Assembly: GCA_043228905.1 (NCBI GenBank) | Contig: JBHGNT010000016.1 | Span: 4,030,001-4,094,000, forward strand | DNA: 64,000 nt | DNA from: Azolla caroliniana | Lineage: Eukaryota; Polypodiophyta | Direction: 5' to 3' | In this document: positions 41,288 through 53,600 of the stretch, piece by piece | How positions within the stretch are numbered: the first letter of the stretch is position 1 | Layout of the letters: each line of letters begins with the position of its first letter | The notes under the pieces: generated by a model | What the model saw: only the letters and a program-made list of their open reading frames with translations | Told to the model about the DNA's origin: nothing | Database searches by the model: none | Position numbers and translations under genes: made by a program

Positions 41288-44200
41288 ACGTTGACTCTGG
41301 CGCGTCAAACCACATGACGAGCCATAAGGAGTGGTTCTCATACCTTGAGAAACCGATGCAACCGGGAGTAGTCGCAATAGGAGACAACACTCCACATCCA
41401 ATCGAGAATGTCGGTGAAGTTCCCATGAGCCATGTTAGGCAAAAAGGGAAACTCATGAACGTGTTACACGTCCCGACAATCACAAAGAATTTGGTGTCGA
41501 TCGGGCAGATCGTCGACCAAGGGATGCAAGTTTGGTTCACGCATCTCGGGTGCTTCATCAAGGAGGAAGGCCAAGTTATTGCGCAAGGGCGTAGAGACGG
41601 GAGGATGTTTATCCTCGACACCAATGACGTTGGCACCGCAATGTTCGCAAAAGGACAAAAAGTCGATTCGGATATTGACTTGTGGCACAAGCGGATAGGC
41701 CACATCAACTATCAAAGGCTTCAGGACTTGCAATCGAAACAAGTTGTGTTCGGATTGCCCAAATTTAGTGGCTGGAAGGCCCAAATCTATGAAGCCTGCC
41801 AGCTAGGGAAGCAACACCCACTTCCTTTCCCCAACGAACGTAACCGGAGTAGGTATACGCCGGAGCAAAACGGCGTAGCCGAAAGGAAAAATCGGTCAAT
41901 TGTGGAAGCGGCATGGGCAATGCTGGAAGAAAAGAGCTTGCCCAAGTTCTATTGGGCCGAAGCGGTACGAACCGCGGTCAACATACAGAATTGGATCGGA
42001 GACAAGGTGTCGGCGCATGAGCTGTATTTTGGAAGGAAACCAAATCTACGACACTTGAGAGTTTTTGGTAGCATTGCGTATGTGCATGTGCCGAAGGAGA
42101 AATGGAGGAAGTTGGACACGAAAGCCGAGAAGTGTATCTTGGTCAGCTATTCAGACGAACAGAAGGGTTATAAGTGTTATAACCCCCGAACCAAACAAGC
42201 TCGCGTAAGCCGCAATGTTGTGTTTGACGAGTCTGCGTCCTGGTACTTGCCTCCAACTCCAGACCTCAACTCCAACTCTGGACCTCCAGACTCGAGTTCT
42301 GACGATGAGGTCAACGAGGCTGAAATGATTCCGGATGACCGCGAAATCAAGACCCTCGATGAGAGTCCGATTTCATTTCGGCTAAGTGGACCGAACGAAC
42401 GACTGGGTTGGTTTGACCAGTCCAAAGAAGAGCCAGCGAGTAGTGGAGACTCGGTCGTGCATTCCCCGCGTAGGAAGCCGAGGAGATGGTTTACGCGCAA
42501 GGAAAAAGGGAAGAAGAAGGTGCCGGAGTACGGCACAGATAAGGGCAAGTTGGATCGACGCGAATCTGACTCCAAGAAGAGCGATGACAAGCCTTCGAGA
42601 GTGAAGTCTGCATCGGCCAAGACAGCCTCAACATTGGCTAATGTGCAATTACGCCAATCTACCCACCAGAAGAACCCTGTTGTGTGGTTCGGATACAACG
42701 AGTACATGGCGCATCACTATGCGTACATGACGCGTGTAGCAGAAGTGCGTGAGTCGGAGAGCTACATAGAAGCGGCGAAGCAAGCAAATTGGCGTGCTGG
42801 AATGGAGGAAGAGATGTGTGCATTGGCAGAGAATGAAACCTAGGACCTAGTTGACGCACCGAAGGGTGTGTGAGCCAATTGGATGTAGGTGGGTGTGCAA
42901 GGTCAAGTACAACACTGACGGCTCGGTCAACCGATACAAGGCCCAGTTAGTAGCGAAAGGCTACGCGCAGCAACATGACATTGATTACGATGAGACGTTT
43001 GCGCCGGTCGCAAAGATGATGACCGTTCGTGTTTTGCTTGCGGTAGCTGCGGCGAAGGGGTGGCATTTACATCAGATGGATGTCAAGAATGCATTCCTGC
43101 AAGGTGAGCTTGAGGAATAGGTGTACATGGTAGAGCCCCCCAAATTTCACTCCAGAATGAACACCTCGGCGGTCTGCCATTGAAGAAGTCCCTTTACGGA
43201 TTAAATCAAGCCCCGCGTGCTTGGAACGCGAAAATCACGCAGCGATTGCGTCGGAAGGGATTTGTGTCGTCCAAATCGGACTCTTCACTGTTCATTCGGA
43301 AAGGTCGCCTCGGGCCGGTTAGTATTTTACTTTATGTTGATGACTTGGTCATCACCGGCGCCGACCTAGGTGAAATTGACCGCGTAAAACTCTAGCTCGC
43401 AACATCATTTAACATGAAGGACCTAGGGGACCTTCATTACTTCCTTGGGATCGAAGTGATCCGTACCCCCGATGGCATACTGATCAGCCAACGGCATTAC
43501 GTGTTGTGTATGCTCTTCAAGTTTGGGATGGCAGATTGTAAGTCTGTCTCGACTCCTCTAGATAGAACCGTCAAGCTTCCCCCCGACTCTGGCAAGGTTT
43601 GCGACCCGAAGAGATTCCGACAAATTGTTGGAAGCCTCACTTACTTGACTATCACTCGACCAGACGTCAGTTACCCAGTCGGTGTGATTAGTCAGTTCAT
43701 GGCGCGGCCAACCAAGGAGCACCTTCAGTGCGCACAACGCGTACTCCGGTACGTCAGTGGCACTAAGTACCGGGGGCTACTATATCGGACCGATACTGCC
43801 CCGTAGTTAGTCGGCTACACCGATGCTGATTGGGCCAGAAACGCCGGCGATCACCGATCCACATCTGGATTCGCGTTCTCTCTTGGGAGCACCGCGATCG
43901 TGTGGAGTAGCAAGAAGCAGTCGATAGTTGCACTGTAGAGCACCGAAGCCGAGTATAGAGGAGCGGTTGTCACAACATGCAAAGCCATCTGGCTGAAACG
44001 GCTACTTAAGGATCTGTAGGAGGAGGTGTCCGATCCGACGATGATCTACTACAACAACCTCAGCAGCATCCAGTTAGTGAAGAACCCTTTCATCCAAGCC
44101 CGGACTAAGCCCATTGAGGTGCACTACCACTTTGTTTGCAAGCGTGTCCTCTCTGGTGAAGTCGAACTTCAGTATGTTCCTACGGATCGACAGACCGCCG

Positions 44201-44644
44201 ACATTTTCATCAAGCCTCTTGGTCTCGACAAGATGCGGCAATTCTCGGGTGCGCTTGGGTTGCGACACCTCGATGAGCCGAACTTGAGGGGGAGAGAAGT
44301 CCCGGAAGACCACAGAAGGGTGCACTACCACTTTGTTCGCAAGCGTGTCCTCTCCGGTGAAGTCGAACTTCAGTATGTTCCTACGGATCGGCAAACCGCC
44401 GACATTTTCACCAAGCCTCTTGGTCTCGACAAGTTGCGGCAATTCTCGGGTGCGCTTGGGTTGCGACACCTCGATGTGCCGAACTTGAGGGGGAGAGAAG
44501 TCCCGGAAGACCACGGAAGGGAGCAAGAAAGGAGTGGAAGAAACCGTGACGTCGAGTCGGATGCCGATTTCGATTTCGAGTCGGTTGAAGAAGCCCAGGG
44601 TGGATCCGCGAAAGAGTCTGAAAGCGAACGCGAGGTAAGCAACT
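41288..44644 (+). pseudogene. Decayed Ty1/copia polyprotein (element 2)
   Basis: Plus strand. It begins abruptly in the protease (VDSGASNHMTSHKEW) at the gypsy LTR edge; gag is absent. The pre-integrase zinc region is present (LWHKRIGHIN...CQLGKQH), but the integrase core with its first two catalytic Asp is deleted, joining PFPNERNRSR to YTPEQNGVAERKN. RT follows ([25 protein letters not shown]) with stops at 42841, 43118 and 43393 and frameshifts near 42870 and 43145. RNase H (43807-44640) has TAG stops and ends in a duplicated ~200-bp segment. Confidence 0.92.
44117..44511 (+). repeat. ~200-bp tandem duplication of RNase H tail
   Basis: The segment from ggtgcactaccactttgtt to cccggaagaccac occurs at about 44117-44312 and 44319-44511, in frame and nearly identical (YVPTDRQTADIF...KPLGLDK twice). 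This is an unusual expansion of the C-terminus of the copia polyprotein. Confidence 0.9.
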
Positions 44645-44646
44645 AA

Positions 44647-44680
<34 letters not shown>

Positions 44681-44859
44681 TATTAACGTCTTCTAAGGCC
44701 AAATTTGGCCCATGAGACAATTGTTTTACAACAAAAGAGTATTTATCCAGTCATCATAACTAAAATAAAATTAAGTAAAAAATAGAACTTAAACTAAAAG
44801 AGTTCTAGTAGTGTACAATACGTAGTATACTCGAAAGTGACTATACACTAAGCCTAATT

Positions 44860-47800
44860 TTATTTCCACCCAAGCCTCTCGAAAAGAAGTGGGGGGTCAA
44901 AGGGTCTTGATGTGGGTGTGACCCGTGGTTCCAATGTAGAGAGTGCCCTAGCCATGGCTTCTAGGCGGTATAGCTCACGTACCCTTATTTTCAATATTGC
45001 TTCCACATCACATCGAGTTGCTTTGAAACCCGGCACCTGAGGACGTCTGGTTCTTCTCTGGTTTTCTGCCTCATCAATGGAAAGGTCGAGTGGTGCAAGT
45101 GTGTCGGCATTCGTTGTCTCCTCTTGTTCCTGAAAAACTTCATTTGTTATATGTTCGTGATCATTAGCAACATTATTGTCAACATTTTGTAACTTATTCT
45201 CTCTGTGTTGTTTTAGCTCTAGAATGTATTTGCCTAATTTCTTTATATCTAGAGTATCTAATAGTTTGGGGAGGGTGGGAGACGAACCAAGTATGTCTTG
45301 GTATTTTGCCCTTATCTCGGCATAGGTTGGACACTTGCATGTAAAGTGGTACTCATCCTCTATCTCTATGTGACATAACCTACATATCCTTTCCTCCCTA
45401 GGGACTCCACTAGTACGGCCATTCTCAATCTCAAGTTGGTGAGATGATATTCTAAGTTGTCCAATGGCAACCCTTAGTGCATGTGGTAAGAATACATCTA
45501 GATATTTTGGCCGCGTGATAAAACCTAACTCAGAGAAGTGCATGAAGTGTTTCTTATAGTACAACATTTTAGATGGGAGTGGCTCTAGTGGGGTGATCCA
45601 TTTACACCGAGTGTAAATTTGCCATATTTCTTGGCGTATTACTTTATTGCGGTCCTCATGAGAGATTAAAGTGTTATCACTTGTGTGGTTGTACCTAAGG
45701 GGAGGTAAGTTATTAATGTCTAGACCATTTGCAAGAAGCCAACTCACCATCATGCCATACCATGAGCTAGTATAGCTGGACTCATACAATGATCAAGAGG
45801 CCTTAAAGGCTTGATGAGATATTCTATCATGTGGTTGGCTATGTATCCTGTGAATGAAGACTACAAGTTGAAAAAGTGCCTCTACTAACATTGGGGGTAA
45901 CATGAACTCAGCCCTAATAATGTCATGTGGTACAGTCGATTTGCTTCGGAGTTGGCATGATAGCATCATCACCAATGGTCTCTCTAATTGCGTCCACATG
46001 AAAGACGGTAATCCTAGAGCCCAAACCGCTGATGCATAAATGAGGGAGGGGGTCACTAATGAGTCAAAGAGCCACCCTTTAGTCCATGGCTCTTGAAAGT
46101 GTGCTTGGTGGCATTGTCTCTCTAGGAGTGAGAGGGATGCATGTCCTCTCGTGAGTCTATCCTTCGATGCCTGTGTCATCGAAAATTTACCTGAGCGAGC
46201 ACTACAAGTGACTCTGAGATAGACGTATGATCCAACCACCTCGACTGGGCTATGGGAGATAGTTAGGTGACACTTAGCTCTAACTTGGGCCGATGTGTGG
46301 AAGATAAGGACTTTTGTTTTCCCTAGATTCACTACCAATTCTCATTGTACACAAAAGTCATCTAAGGCATTAAGGTGCCTTTGTAGGTCGTGTTCGGATT
46401 TAGAGAGCAAAACTATGTCATCCGCATAGAGCAAGATACGAACCTGCGTATCCCCAAGGACCACTCCGATGCCTCCCTCACGAGCAATAAAATCTGTGAT
46501 CTCATCAATGTAGATCCCAAAAAGTGTCGGTGATAGGGGGCAACCTTGTTTTACACCAATAGTGCTAGTGAAACGATTAGATAGGCCACTTGGGCATCAG
46601 ACACACCCGGACACTTGTTCATATAGTGCGTAGATGGCCCATACCATATCATCTAGTATCCTCAAGCTTTTAATTCTATCAAACAACCGCTCTCTAGGGA
46701 CTGTGTCAAAGGCTTTGCGGAAGTCCACAAAACAACAATATAATTTCTTCTTGCGAGCCTTAGTTTGGTCAATTAGGCATCTAAGTGTGAAGATATGATC
46801 AATAGTGGAGAAGGCTCGTCTAAAGCCAGCTTGTTCAGGTGCACAAAGGTTTAGGGTCTCCATATAGTCGCTAAGCTCTGCTTCCATTACTGCACCATAT
46901 AACTTAGCAAGGGTATGGCCTATCATAATGGTCCTATATGTATTTGGGTCCATGGGGTCCCCCCCTTCATGTATGGGGGCCACTGTATTCATAGTCCACT
47001 ATGGTGGAAAACCCTCCACAAGGGCACGATTGAAGATTAGAGTTAGCAAGGGAGCTAGGCACTCTCTCGCATATATAATGTGTTCTGCTCGCAATCCTGT
47101 GTGGTCCATGGACTTCCTATGTTGTAATTTCTTTATGAACTTCACGACCCTAGAGGTCGTGAAAAGTGTCCCCGTGGTAGGCCGGGGTGTGGAAGGCATT
47201 GGAATGGGTGGTTGGTTTGGGATTTGGTAAAGTCGCTCTGTATATGTGTGCCAAGTTTCGGGATCTTCAATGGGTGTTTGTGTTCTTGGCTCCCGTAGTC
47301 TCTTCCATGCCGTGGCGCAATCGCTACTCATGATCATATGGTAGAGTTCCCAATATTGGGATGCCTCCCACGCTCGTCTCTTACGACGTGTCATCTTGCG
47401 CATTTCTTTGCGAGCTTGTATGGAGGTAATACTACCATTGAGTTGCGATACTGTAAGTTGTCTATGTAAGTCCCTACAATCCTCGTCATACCATTTATTT
47501 TGTGGCATTGATCCTGATCTACCTTGATTTGAGTGTTTTGTATATGGGAAACTGCTAGCTGCTGCGGAGTGAAGGATGTGTGTGAGTTTTGTACTAAGGC
47601 TTTCTAACGGTAGGGAGGGATCAAGGGAGGGGAGATGGGCCTGAACATGTTGAGAGTATATGTCAGAGAGCTCATGTGTGAAATGTATTGTGGTGTGATG
47701 GCATGGTTGACTAGACTTGGTGACCTTAGAGATATCACATTTTAGCTCGAAGTATAAGAAACTATGGTCTGCGCCAATAGGGCATGGGGCCACTCGGAAG

Positions 47801-48573
47801 GAGTTAATCATGTGGGTAGCTTTAGGGTGCCCTATTAGATAGTCAACTGTGCTTTCCCCTCCTCCATGTGGGAAACATGTGAGCTCTTCCGAGCCCGGCC
47901 ACTTAGCTAAACCATTATATTTGACCATCCAGTGCCGACTGCCAAGTTCGAGCAGATGATGGCCAAAGCTCATGGCGTCCGCACCTTGATCCTTTGATCT
48001 ACGTGTGGTGCCTATGTCTAAAGGATCAACATTTACCATTTCTAGGTTTCTATTCATCTGAAATACTGTGCATTGTCAGGATTGGGTTCTTGCATTGAAG
48101 TCTCCTACAAGAAATACTTCTCCTTGGGAATAATATCGGATTATGTCATCCGATAGGGGTTTGTATGGAGAAGGCCCATGTGGCCTTCCTTCATCGACTA
48201 ATCTCTCCAAGCCACCAATATTATAACGGGATCCTTTTGGGGGAAAGTAACAAATGGTGAAAAATACTGCCTGGTCTTTGCTTGTGGAGACTTTCACCCA
48301 CATAAAACGAGCTTCTAGGTCTATCTTCATTATTTCTATCCTATTATGTAGCTCTCTACGAAACAGTATTGCGACACCTCCAGATCCCCTAGTAGTGTGT
48401 CGACGTGAGGTTTGTCTAAAAGCGGACTCCCAACGGAATCCATCGACCTGTGGGAGTCCTCTATTTGGGCTCTGATGTGTTTCTACCAAGAAAAGTATAT
48501 CAGATACCTTCAGTATCTCCTCTAGGCGGTCGGGGTGTGCCCAGAGTGCGCCGCTACAATTCCATAGGGTCAT
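44860..48573 (-). pseudogene. LINE copy 1 ORF2: endonuclease-RT with stops
   Basis: Reads in one frame from MTLWNCSGALW to FERLGWK, with five premature stops and no frameshift. The stops lie at about 48058, 46993, 46591, 46339 and 45790. Against the intact copy 2, four are CGA to TGA and one is a TAG in place of a Gln codon. Endonuclease motifs (VETH, GDFNART), RT (FVDFRKAFDTV, QGCPLSP, YADDIVLLS) and the C-terminal CRLCHIEIEDEYHFTCKC are recognisable. Confidence 0.9.
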
Positions 48574-48639
48574 CCTAAGTGCACTTTCTGTCACATGGGC
48601 CACACACCGTCAATTAGTAGTGTGATCATTTATGATCAT

Positions 48640-49422
48640 TCACTCGTCTCGGTAAAAGGCGCGATGGCCTTCTTTACGAGCTTGCATAACTCGTGGCAAA
48701 CAACTCTTGCGATGCTCAATTTGCATCTTAGTGAGGTCTTCATCGAGATAGATGGGGTCCCCACCCATTCCTCGAAGGATTGGTCTCTTCTTAAAGAAAG
48801 TGATTCTAGAGTCTAAGTCTTTAAATTGAAGAACTAAGGCTCTCTTCCTAGTTGTGTCACGCCCGGCCCTCCATGCTTTGGTGATAGGTAGGGCCTCTGT
48901 GTACCCTAACATTTTCCCAAGTGTTTGTGCGTCCTCATTTGGGGATGCACCTTCCTTGAGCCCAGTGACACGTACATTTTAGCGTTGGGCCTGACGCATT
49001 TTCTCTTCTTCAAGGGTGGTATTAACAACATTTTCATCTTTTATTTCTTTTTTAATGTTTCTTTTAACCACATCTACCCAACCCATTTTAGCTAACTCTA
49101 TGTTATTATTAACTTCCTCTTTAACTTTTTTAATTTCGTCCTTTATATCCTCTATAGAGGATATTTCACCGTCTTCTCGAGATACCTCAATGTCCTTAAG
49201 TTGTTTTTTAAGGTCGGTGTTTTCCACTTTAAGTTGTTCTATTTCGGCCTTGAGGGCGTCTTTTTCCTCTCTATCTTTTTTCTTGTGGGTTTCGGTGTCT
49301 TTCACCCATTTTTTCATATCCATCTCTATTTTTGTTAAACGATTAAACATATCTAAAAAGTCCTCCTTACTTATAGCCTCGTCTTGTATATCCTTATGTT
49401 CCTTAGTTCGTTTAGACGTCAT
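48640..49422 (-). pseudogene. LINE copy 1 ORF1: coiled-coil RNA-binding-type protein
   Basis: Starts at ATG 49420-49422. The first ~140 residues are highly charged Lys/Glu heptad-like sequence (IEQLKVENTDLKKQLKDIEV), probably a coiled coil. One TAA stop (about 48978) separates it from the second part: VRVTGLKEGASPNEDAQTLG, then LVLQFKDLDSRITFFKKR, then IYLDEDLTKMQIEHRK, then QARKEGHRAFYRDE. This layout (coiled coil, RRM-like middle, C-terminal domain) recalls animal L1-type ORF1 proteins more than the zinc-knuckle ORF1 usual in plant L1. No CCHC is seen. Confidence 0.7.
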
Positions 49423-49430
49423 TGTGGTGT

Positions 49431-50142
49431 CAATAAGAAAAAAAGGTAAAATAAATGGGTTCGAGACTTAGCCGAGTTTGTGTGTATGTCGCAATCACAT
49501 CGGCATTTTGTAGCACGCGATGAGCACACCAAAAGAACCCACCCACGAACTCGTCAAGAAAATGGCACTTCACAACGTCAAGAGAAAACGGAGAAGAAAC
49601 ACCCCGCGACGGCGACGGTGGCGGCGGCTGTCGTCAAACGACAGCAGACGACGGCAGCAGACGGCAGATGACGGTAGCAGACGACGGCTGCACACGGTAG
49701 CAGACGGCAACAGCCGCAAACAGCGGTAGTCGTCAGACGACGACAGCAACAGTCGGTTGCAGACGACGGCGACGGCGACGACACTAAACGGCGACAGCAA
49801 CGGCAAAGAAAGAGCCAAAGCCAGCCAAGCATGGGGGAGATGAAGCCAACTCGGACAAGAGTGAAAACCGATCGGAGGAAGCTGATTCGGTTCGGATGTT
49901 TGATTCAGAGACGCCGAATCGACCGAGGGCCAAGCGGAAGAAAGGGCAGCCGAAGAGGCACCAACATCACAACAACAAGGGAGCTGAGAAGGGTCGCACA
50001 AGCACACACGCCGACTGGAAGGGTCGAGGCATGCGGAATCAAACAAGACGAGGAGCGCGAGCGAGGCGTGAAGCCAGAAGAAACCGGAGTGGTGATCTGA
50101 AAGAACCAGAAGAGCCTCAAGTTGAGCTTGAGGGGGAGTATT
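49431..50142 (+). other. 3' internal region of copia element 2
   Basis: Sequence between the LINE 1 5' end and the next LTR. It includes a GC-rich, degenerate gacggcagcaga repeat at 49600-49820 and ends in a polypurine tract (gagggggagta, 50131-50141). Because copia pol stops at 44643 and a copia-type LTR starts at 50143, this is most simply the untranslated 3' internal part of copia 2, split by LINE 1. Part of it may be LINE 5' UTR. Confidence 0.45.
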
Positions 50143-50440
50143 GAGATACAAGCTCAACATTGGCCGGATCGGCTGTGCAAGCCAAGAACTGGATCGGTTG
50201 GGACCGATCGGTTAGGCCGGACCGGTGCGTAAACCAGGTGTGCAAACCGGTGCGCAACAAGAAGCCATAGCATTGCGTAAACCGGGTGTGCAAACCGGTG
50301 CGCAACAAGAAGTTGTAGCGGTGCGCAAACCGCGAAGCCGTTGGAAAGATATTCCGCGAAGCACATCCTATGTACAGATTGAGTATTATTATTTTGTATA
50401 GAGTTGTGTGTATTGACACTCTCTCTCTCTCTCTCTCTCT

Positions 50441-50655
50441 TTAAAGACTTAGACTCTAGAATCACTTTCTTTAAGAAGAGACCAATTCTTCGAGGATTGG
50501 GTGGGGACCCTATCTATCTCGATGAAGACCTCACCAAGATGCAAATTGAGCATCGCAAGAGTTGTATGCCAAAGGTTATGCAAGCTCGCAAAGACGGGCA
50601 TCGCGCCTTTTATCGAGATGGGCGAGTGATCATAAATGATCGCACTACTAATTGA
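50441..50655 (+). pseudogene. LINE copy 2 ORF1, C-terminal remnant
   Basis: About 70 codons (FKDLDSRITFFKKRPILRG, IYLDEDLTKMQIEHRK, GHRAFYRDGRVIINDRTTN, stop) without a start of their own. They show where ORF1 ends, 36 nt before the ORF2 ATG. Confidence 0.8.
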
Positions 50656-50691
50656 CGGCGTGTGGCCCATGTGACAGAAAACACACTTAGG

Positions 50692-53600
50692 ATGACCTTA
50701 TGGAATTGTAACGGCGCACTCTGGACACACCCCGGCCGCCTAGAGGGGATATTAAAGGAATCAGATATAGTTTGCCTAGTAGAAACACACCAAAGCCCAA
50801 ATAGGGGACTCCCACGAGTCGAAGGATTTCGTTGGGAGTCGGCTTTTAGACAAACCTCACGTCGATGCACTACCAGGGGATCTGGAGGTGTCGCAATATT
50901 GTTTCGGAGGGAGCTACATAATAGGATAGAAATACTGAGCACTGACCCAGAAGCTCGTTTTATGTGGGTGAAAGTCTCCACAAGCAAGGACAAGGCAGTA
51001 ATTTTCGCCATTTGTTACTTCCCCCCAAAAGGCTCTCGTTATAATCTGGCTGGCGAGGCGAGATTAGTTGATGACGGAGTGCCACATGGGCCTTCCCCAT
51101 ATGAACCTCTATCGGATGACATAATCCGATATTCTTCCCAAGGCGAAGTATTCCTTGTAGGAGACTTTAATGCGAGAACCCAATCCCGACAATGCACAAT
51201 ATTTCAAATGAATAGAAACCTAGAAATGGTAAATGTTGATCCTTCAGACATAGACACCACACGTAAATCAAAGGATCAAGGTGCAGACGCCACGAGCTTT
51301 GGCCATCATTTGCTCGAACTCGGTAGTCGGCACCAGATGGTCATATATAATGGTTTAGCCAAGTGGCCAGGTTCGGAAGAGCTCACATGTTTCCCACATG
51401 GAGGAGGGGAAAGCACAGTCGATTATCTAATAGGACGCCCTGAAGCCACCCACATGATTAACTCCTTCCGAGTGGCCCCATGTCCTATTGGCGCGGACCA
51501 TAGTTTCTTATACTTCGAGATAAAATGCGATATCTCTAACGTCACCAACTCTAGTCAACCACGCCATGACATCACAATACATTTCACACATGAGCTCTCT
51601 GACATATATGCTCGACATGTTCAAGCCCATCTGTCCTCCCTTGATCCCTCCCTACCTTTAGAGAGCCTTAATACGAAACTCACACACATCCTTCATTCTG
51701 CAGCGGTTAGCAGCTTCCCATACACGAAACACTCCAATCAAGGTAGAGTAGGATCTATGCCACAAAATAGATGGTATGATGAGGATTGTAGGTGCTTACA
51801 TCGACAACTTACAATATCGCAACTCAGTGGTAGTATTACCTCAGTACAAGCTCGTAAAGAAATGCGCAAGATGACACGTCGTAAGAGACGAGCATGGGAG
51901 GCATCCCAATATTGGGAACTCTACCACATGCTCATGAGTAACGATTGTGCCACTGCATGGAAGAGATTACGGGAACCAAGACCACAAACACCCATCGAAG
52001 ATCCCGAAACTTGGCACACTTATACAGAGAGACTTTACCACATCCCAAACCAACCACCCATTCCAATGCCTTCCACACCCCGACCTACTGTGGGGACACT
52101 CTTCACGACCTCTAGGGTCACGAAGGTCATAAAGAAATTACAACATAGGAAGTCCATGGACCACACAGGGTTGCGAGCAGAACACATCATATACGCGAGA
52201 GAGTGCCTAGCTCCCTTACTAACTCTAATCTTCAATCGTGCCCTTGCAGAGGGTTTTCCATCACAATGGACCATGAACACAGTGGCCCCCATACATAAGG
52301 GGGGGGACCCCATGGACCCAAATACTTATAGGACCATTATGATAGGTCATACCCTTGCTAAATTATATGGTGCAGTAATGGAGGCAGAGCTTAGCGAGTA
52401 TATGGAGACCTTAAATCTTCGTGCACCTGAACAGGCCGGTTTTAGACGAGCCTTCTCCACTATTGACCATATCTTCACACTTAGATGCTTAATTGACCAG
52501 ACTAAGGCTCGCAAGAAGAAACTATATTGTTGTTTTGTGGACTTCCGCAAAGCCTTTGACACGGTCCCTAGAGAGCGGTTGTTTGATAGGCTTAAGAGCT
52601 TGAGGATACCAGATGACATGGTTTGGGCCATCTACGCACTATATGAACAAGTGTCCGGGTGTGTTCGATGCCCAGGCGGCATATCCGATAGTTTCACTAG
52701 CACTATTGGTGTAAAACAAGGTTGCCCCTTATCTCCGACTCTTTTTGGGATCTACATTGATGAGATCACAGATTTTATTGCTCGTAAGGGAGGCAATGGA
52801 GTAGTCCTTGGAGATACGCAGGTGCGTATCTTGCTCTATGCAGATGACATAGTTTTGCTCTCTGAATCCGAACACGACCTACAAAGGCACCTTAATGCCT
52901 TAGATGACTTTTGCACACAACGAGGATTGGTAGTGAATCTAGGGAAAACTAAAGTCCTTATCTTCCACACGTCGGCCCAAGTTAGGGCTAAGTGTCACCT
53001 AACTATCTCCCATAGCCCAGTTGAGGTGGTTGGATCATATGTCTATCTCGGAGTCACTTTCAGTGCCCGCTCAGGTAAATTTTCGATGACACAAGCAGCG
53101 AAGGATAGACTTACAAGAGGACATGCATCCCTCTCACTCCTCGAGAGACAATGCCACCAAGCATACTTCCAAGAGCCACGAACTAAAGGGTGGCTCTTTG
53201 ACTCATTAGTGACTCCCTCTCTCATGTATGCATCAGCGGTTTGGGCCCCAGGACTACCATCTTTCATGTGGACGCAATTAGAGAGACCATTGGTGATGAT
53301 GTTATCACGCCAACTCCGAAGCAAATCGTCGGTCCCACATGACATTATTAGGGCTGAGTTCACTCTACCCCCTATGTTAGTAGAAGCACTTTTTCAACTG
53401 GTAGTCTTTATACACAGGATACATAACCAACCACTTGATAGAATATCCCACCAAGCCTTTAAGGCTTCTCGAGCATTGTATGAGTCCGGCTATACTAGCT
53501 CATGGTATGGCATGATGGTGAGTTGGCTTCTTGCCAACGGTCTAGACATTACTAACCTCCCCCCCCTTAAGTACGACCACACGAATGATAACACTTTACT

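Larger units (their letters stand above)
44645..49430 (-). mobile_element. LINE copy 1 (old, minus strand)
   Basis: A non-LTR retrotransposon inserted in the copia remnant. The 3' end is a (CTTT)n tail (plus-strand aaagaaagaaag, 44648-44679) after gacgttaatatat. ORF1 with a coiled coil and ORF2 with endonuclease-RT can both be followed over their full length, so this copy is close to full length although dead. The 5' edge is uncertain. Confidence 0.88.

Noticed and set aside
49480-50160. ORFs through the GC-rich gacggcagc repeat, on both strands
   Set aside because: Open in most frames because of the repeat. No domain recognised; interpreted as noncoding 3' copia sequence.
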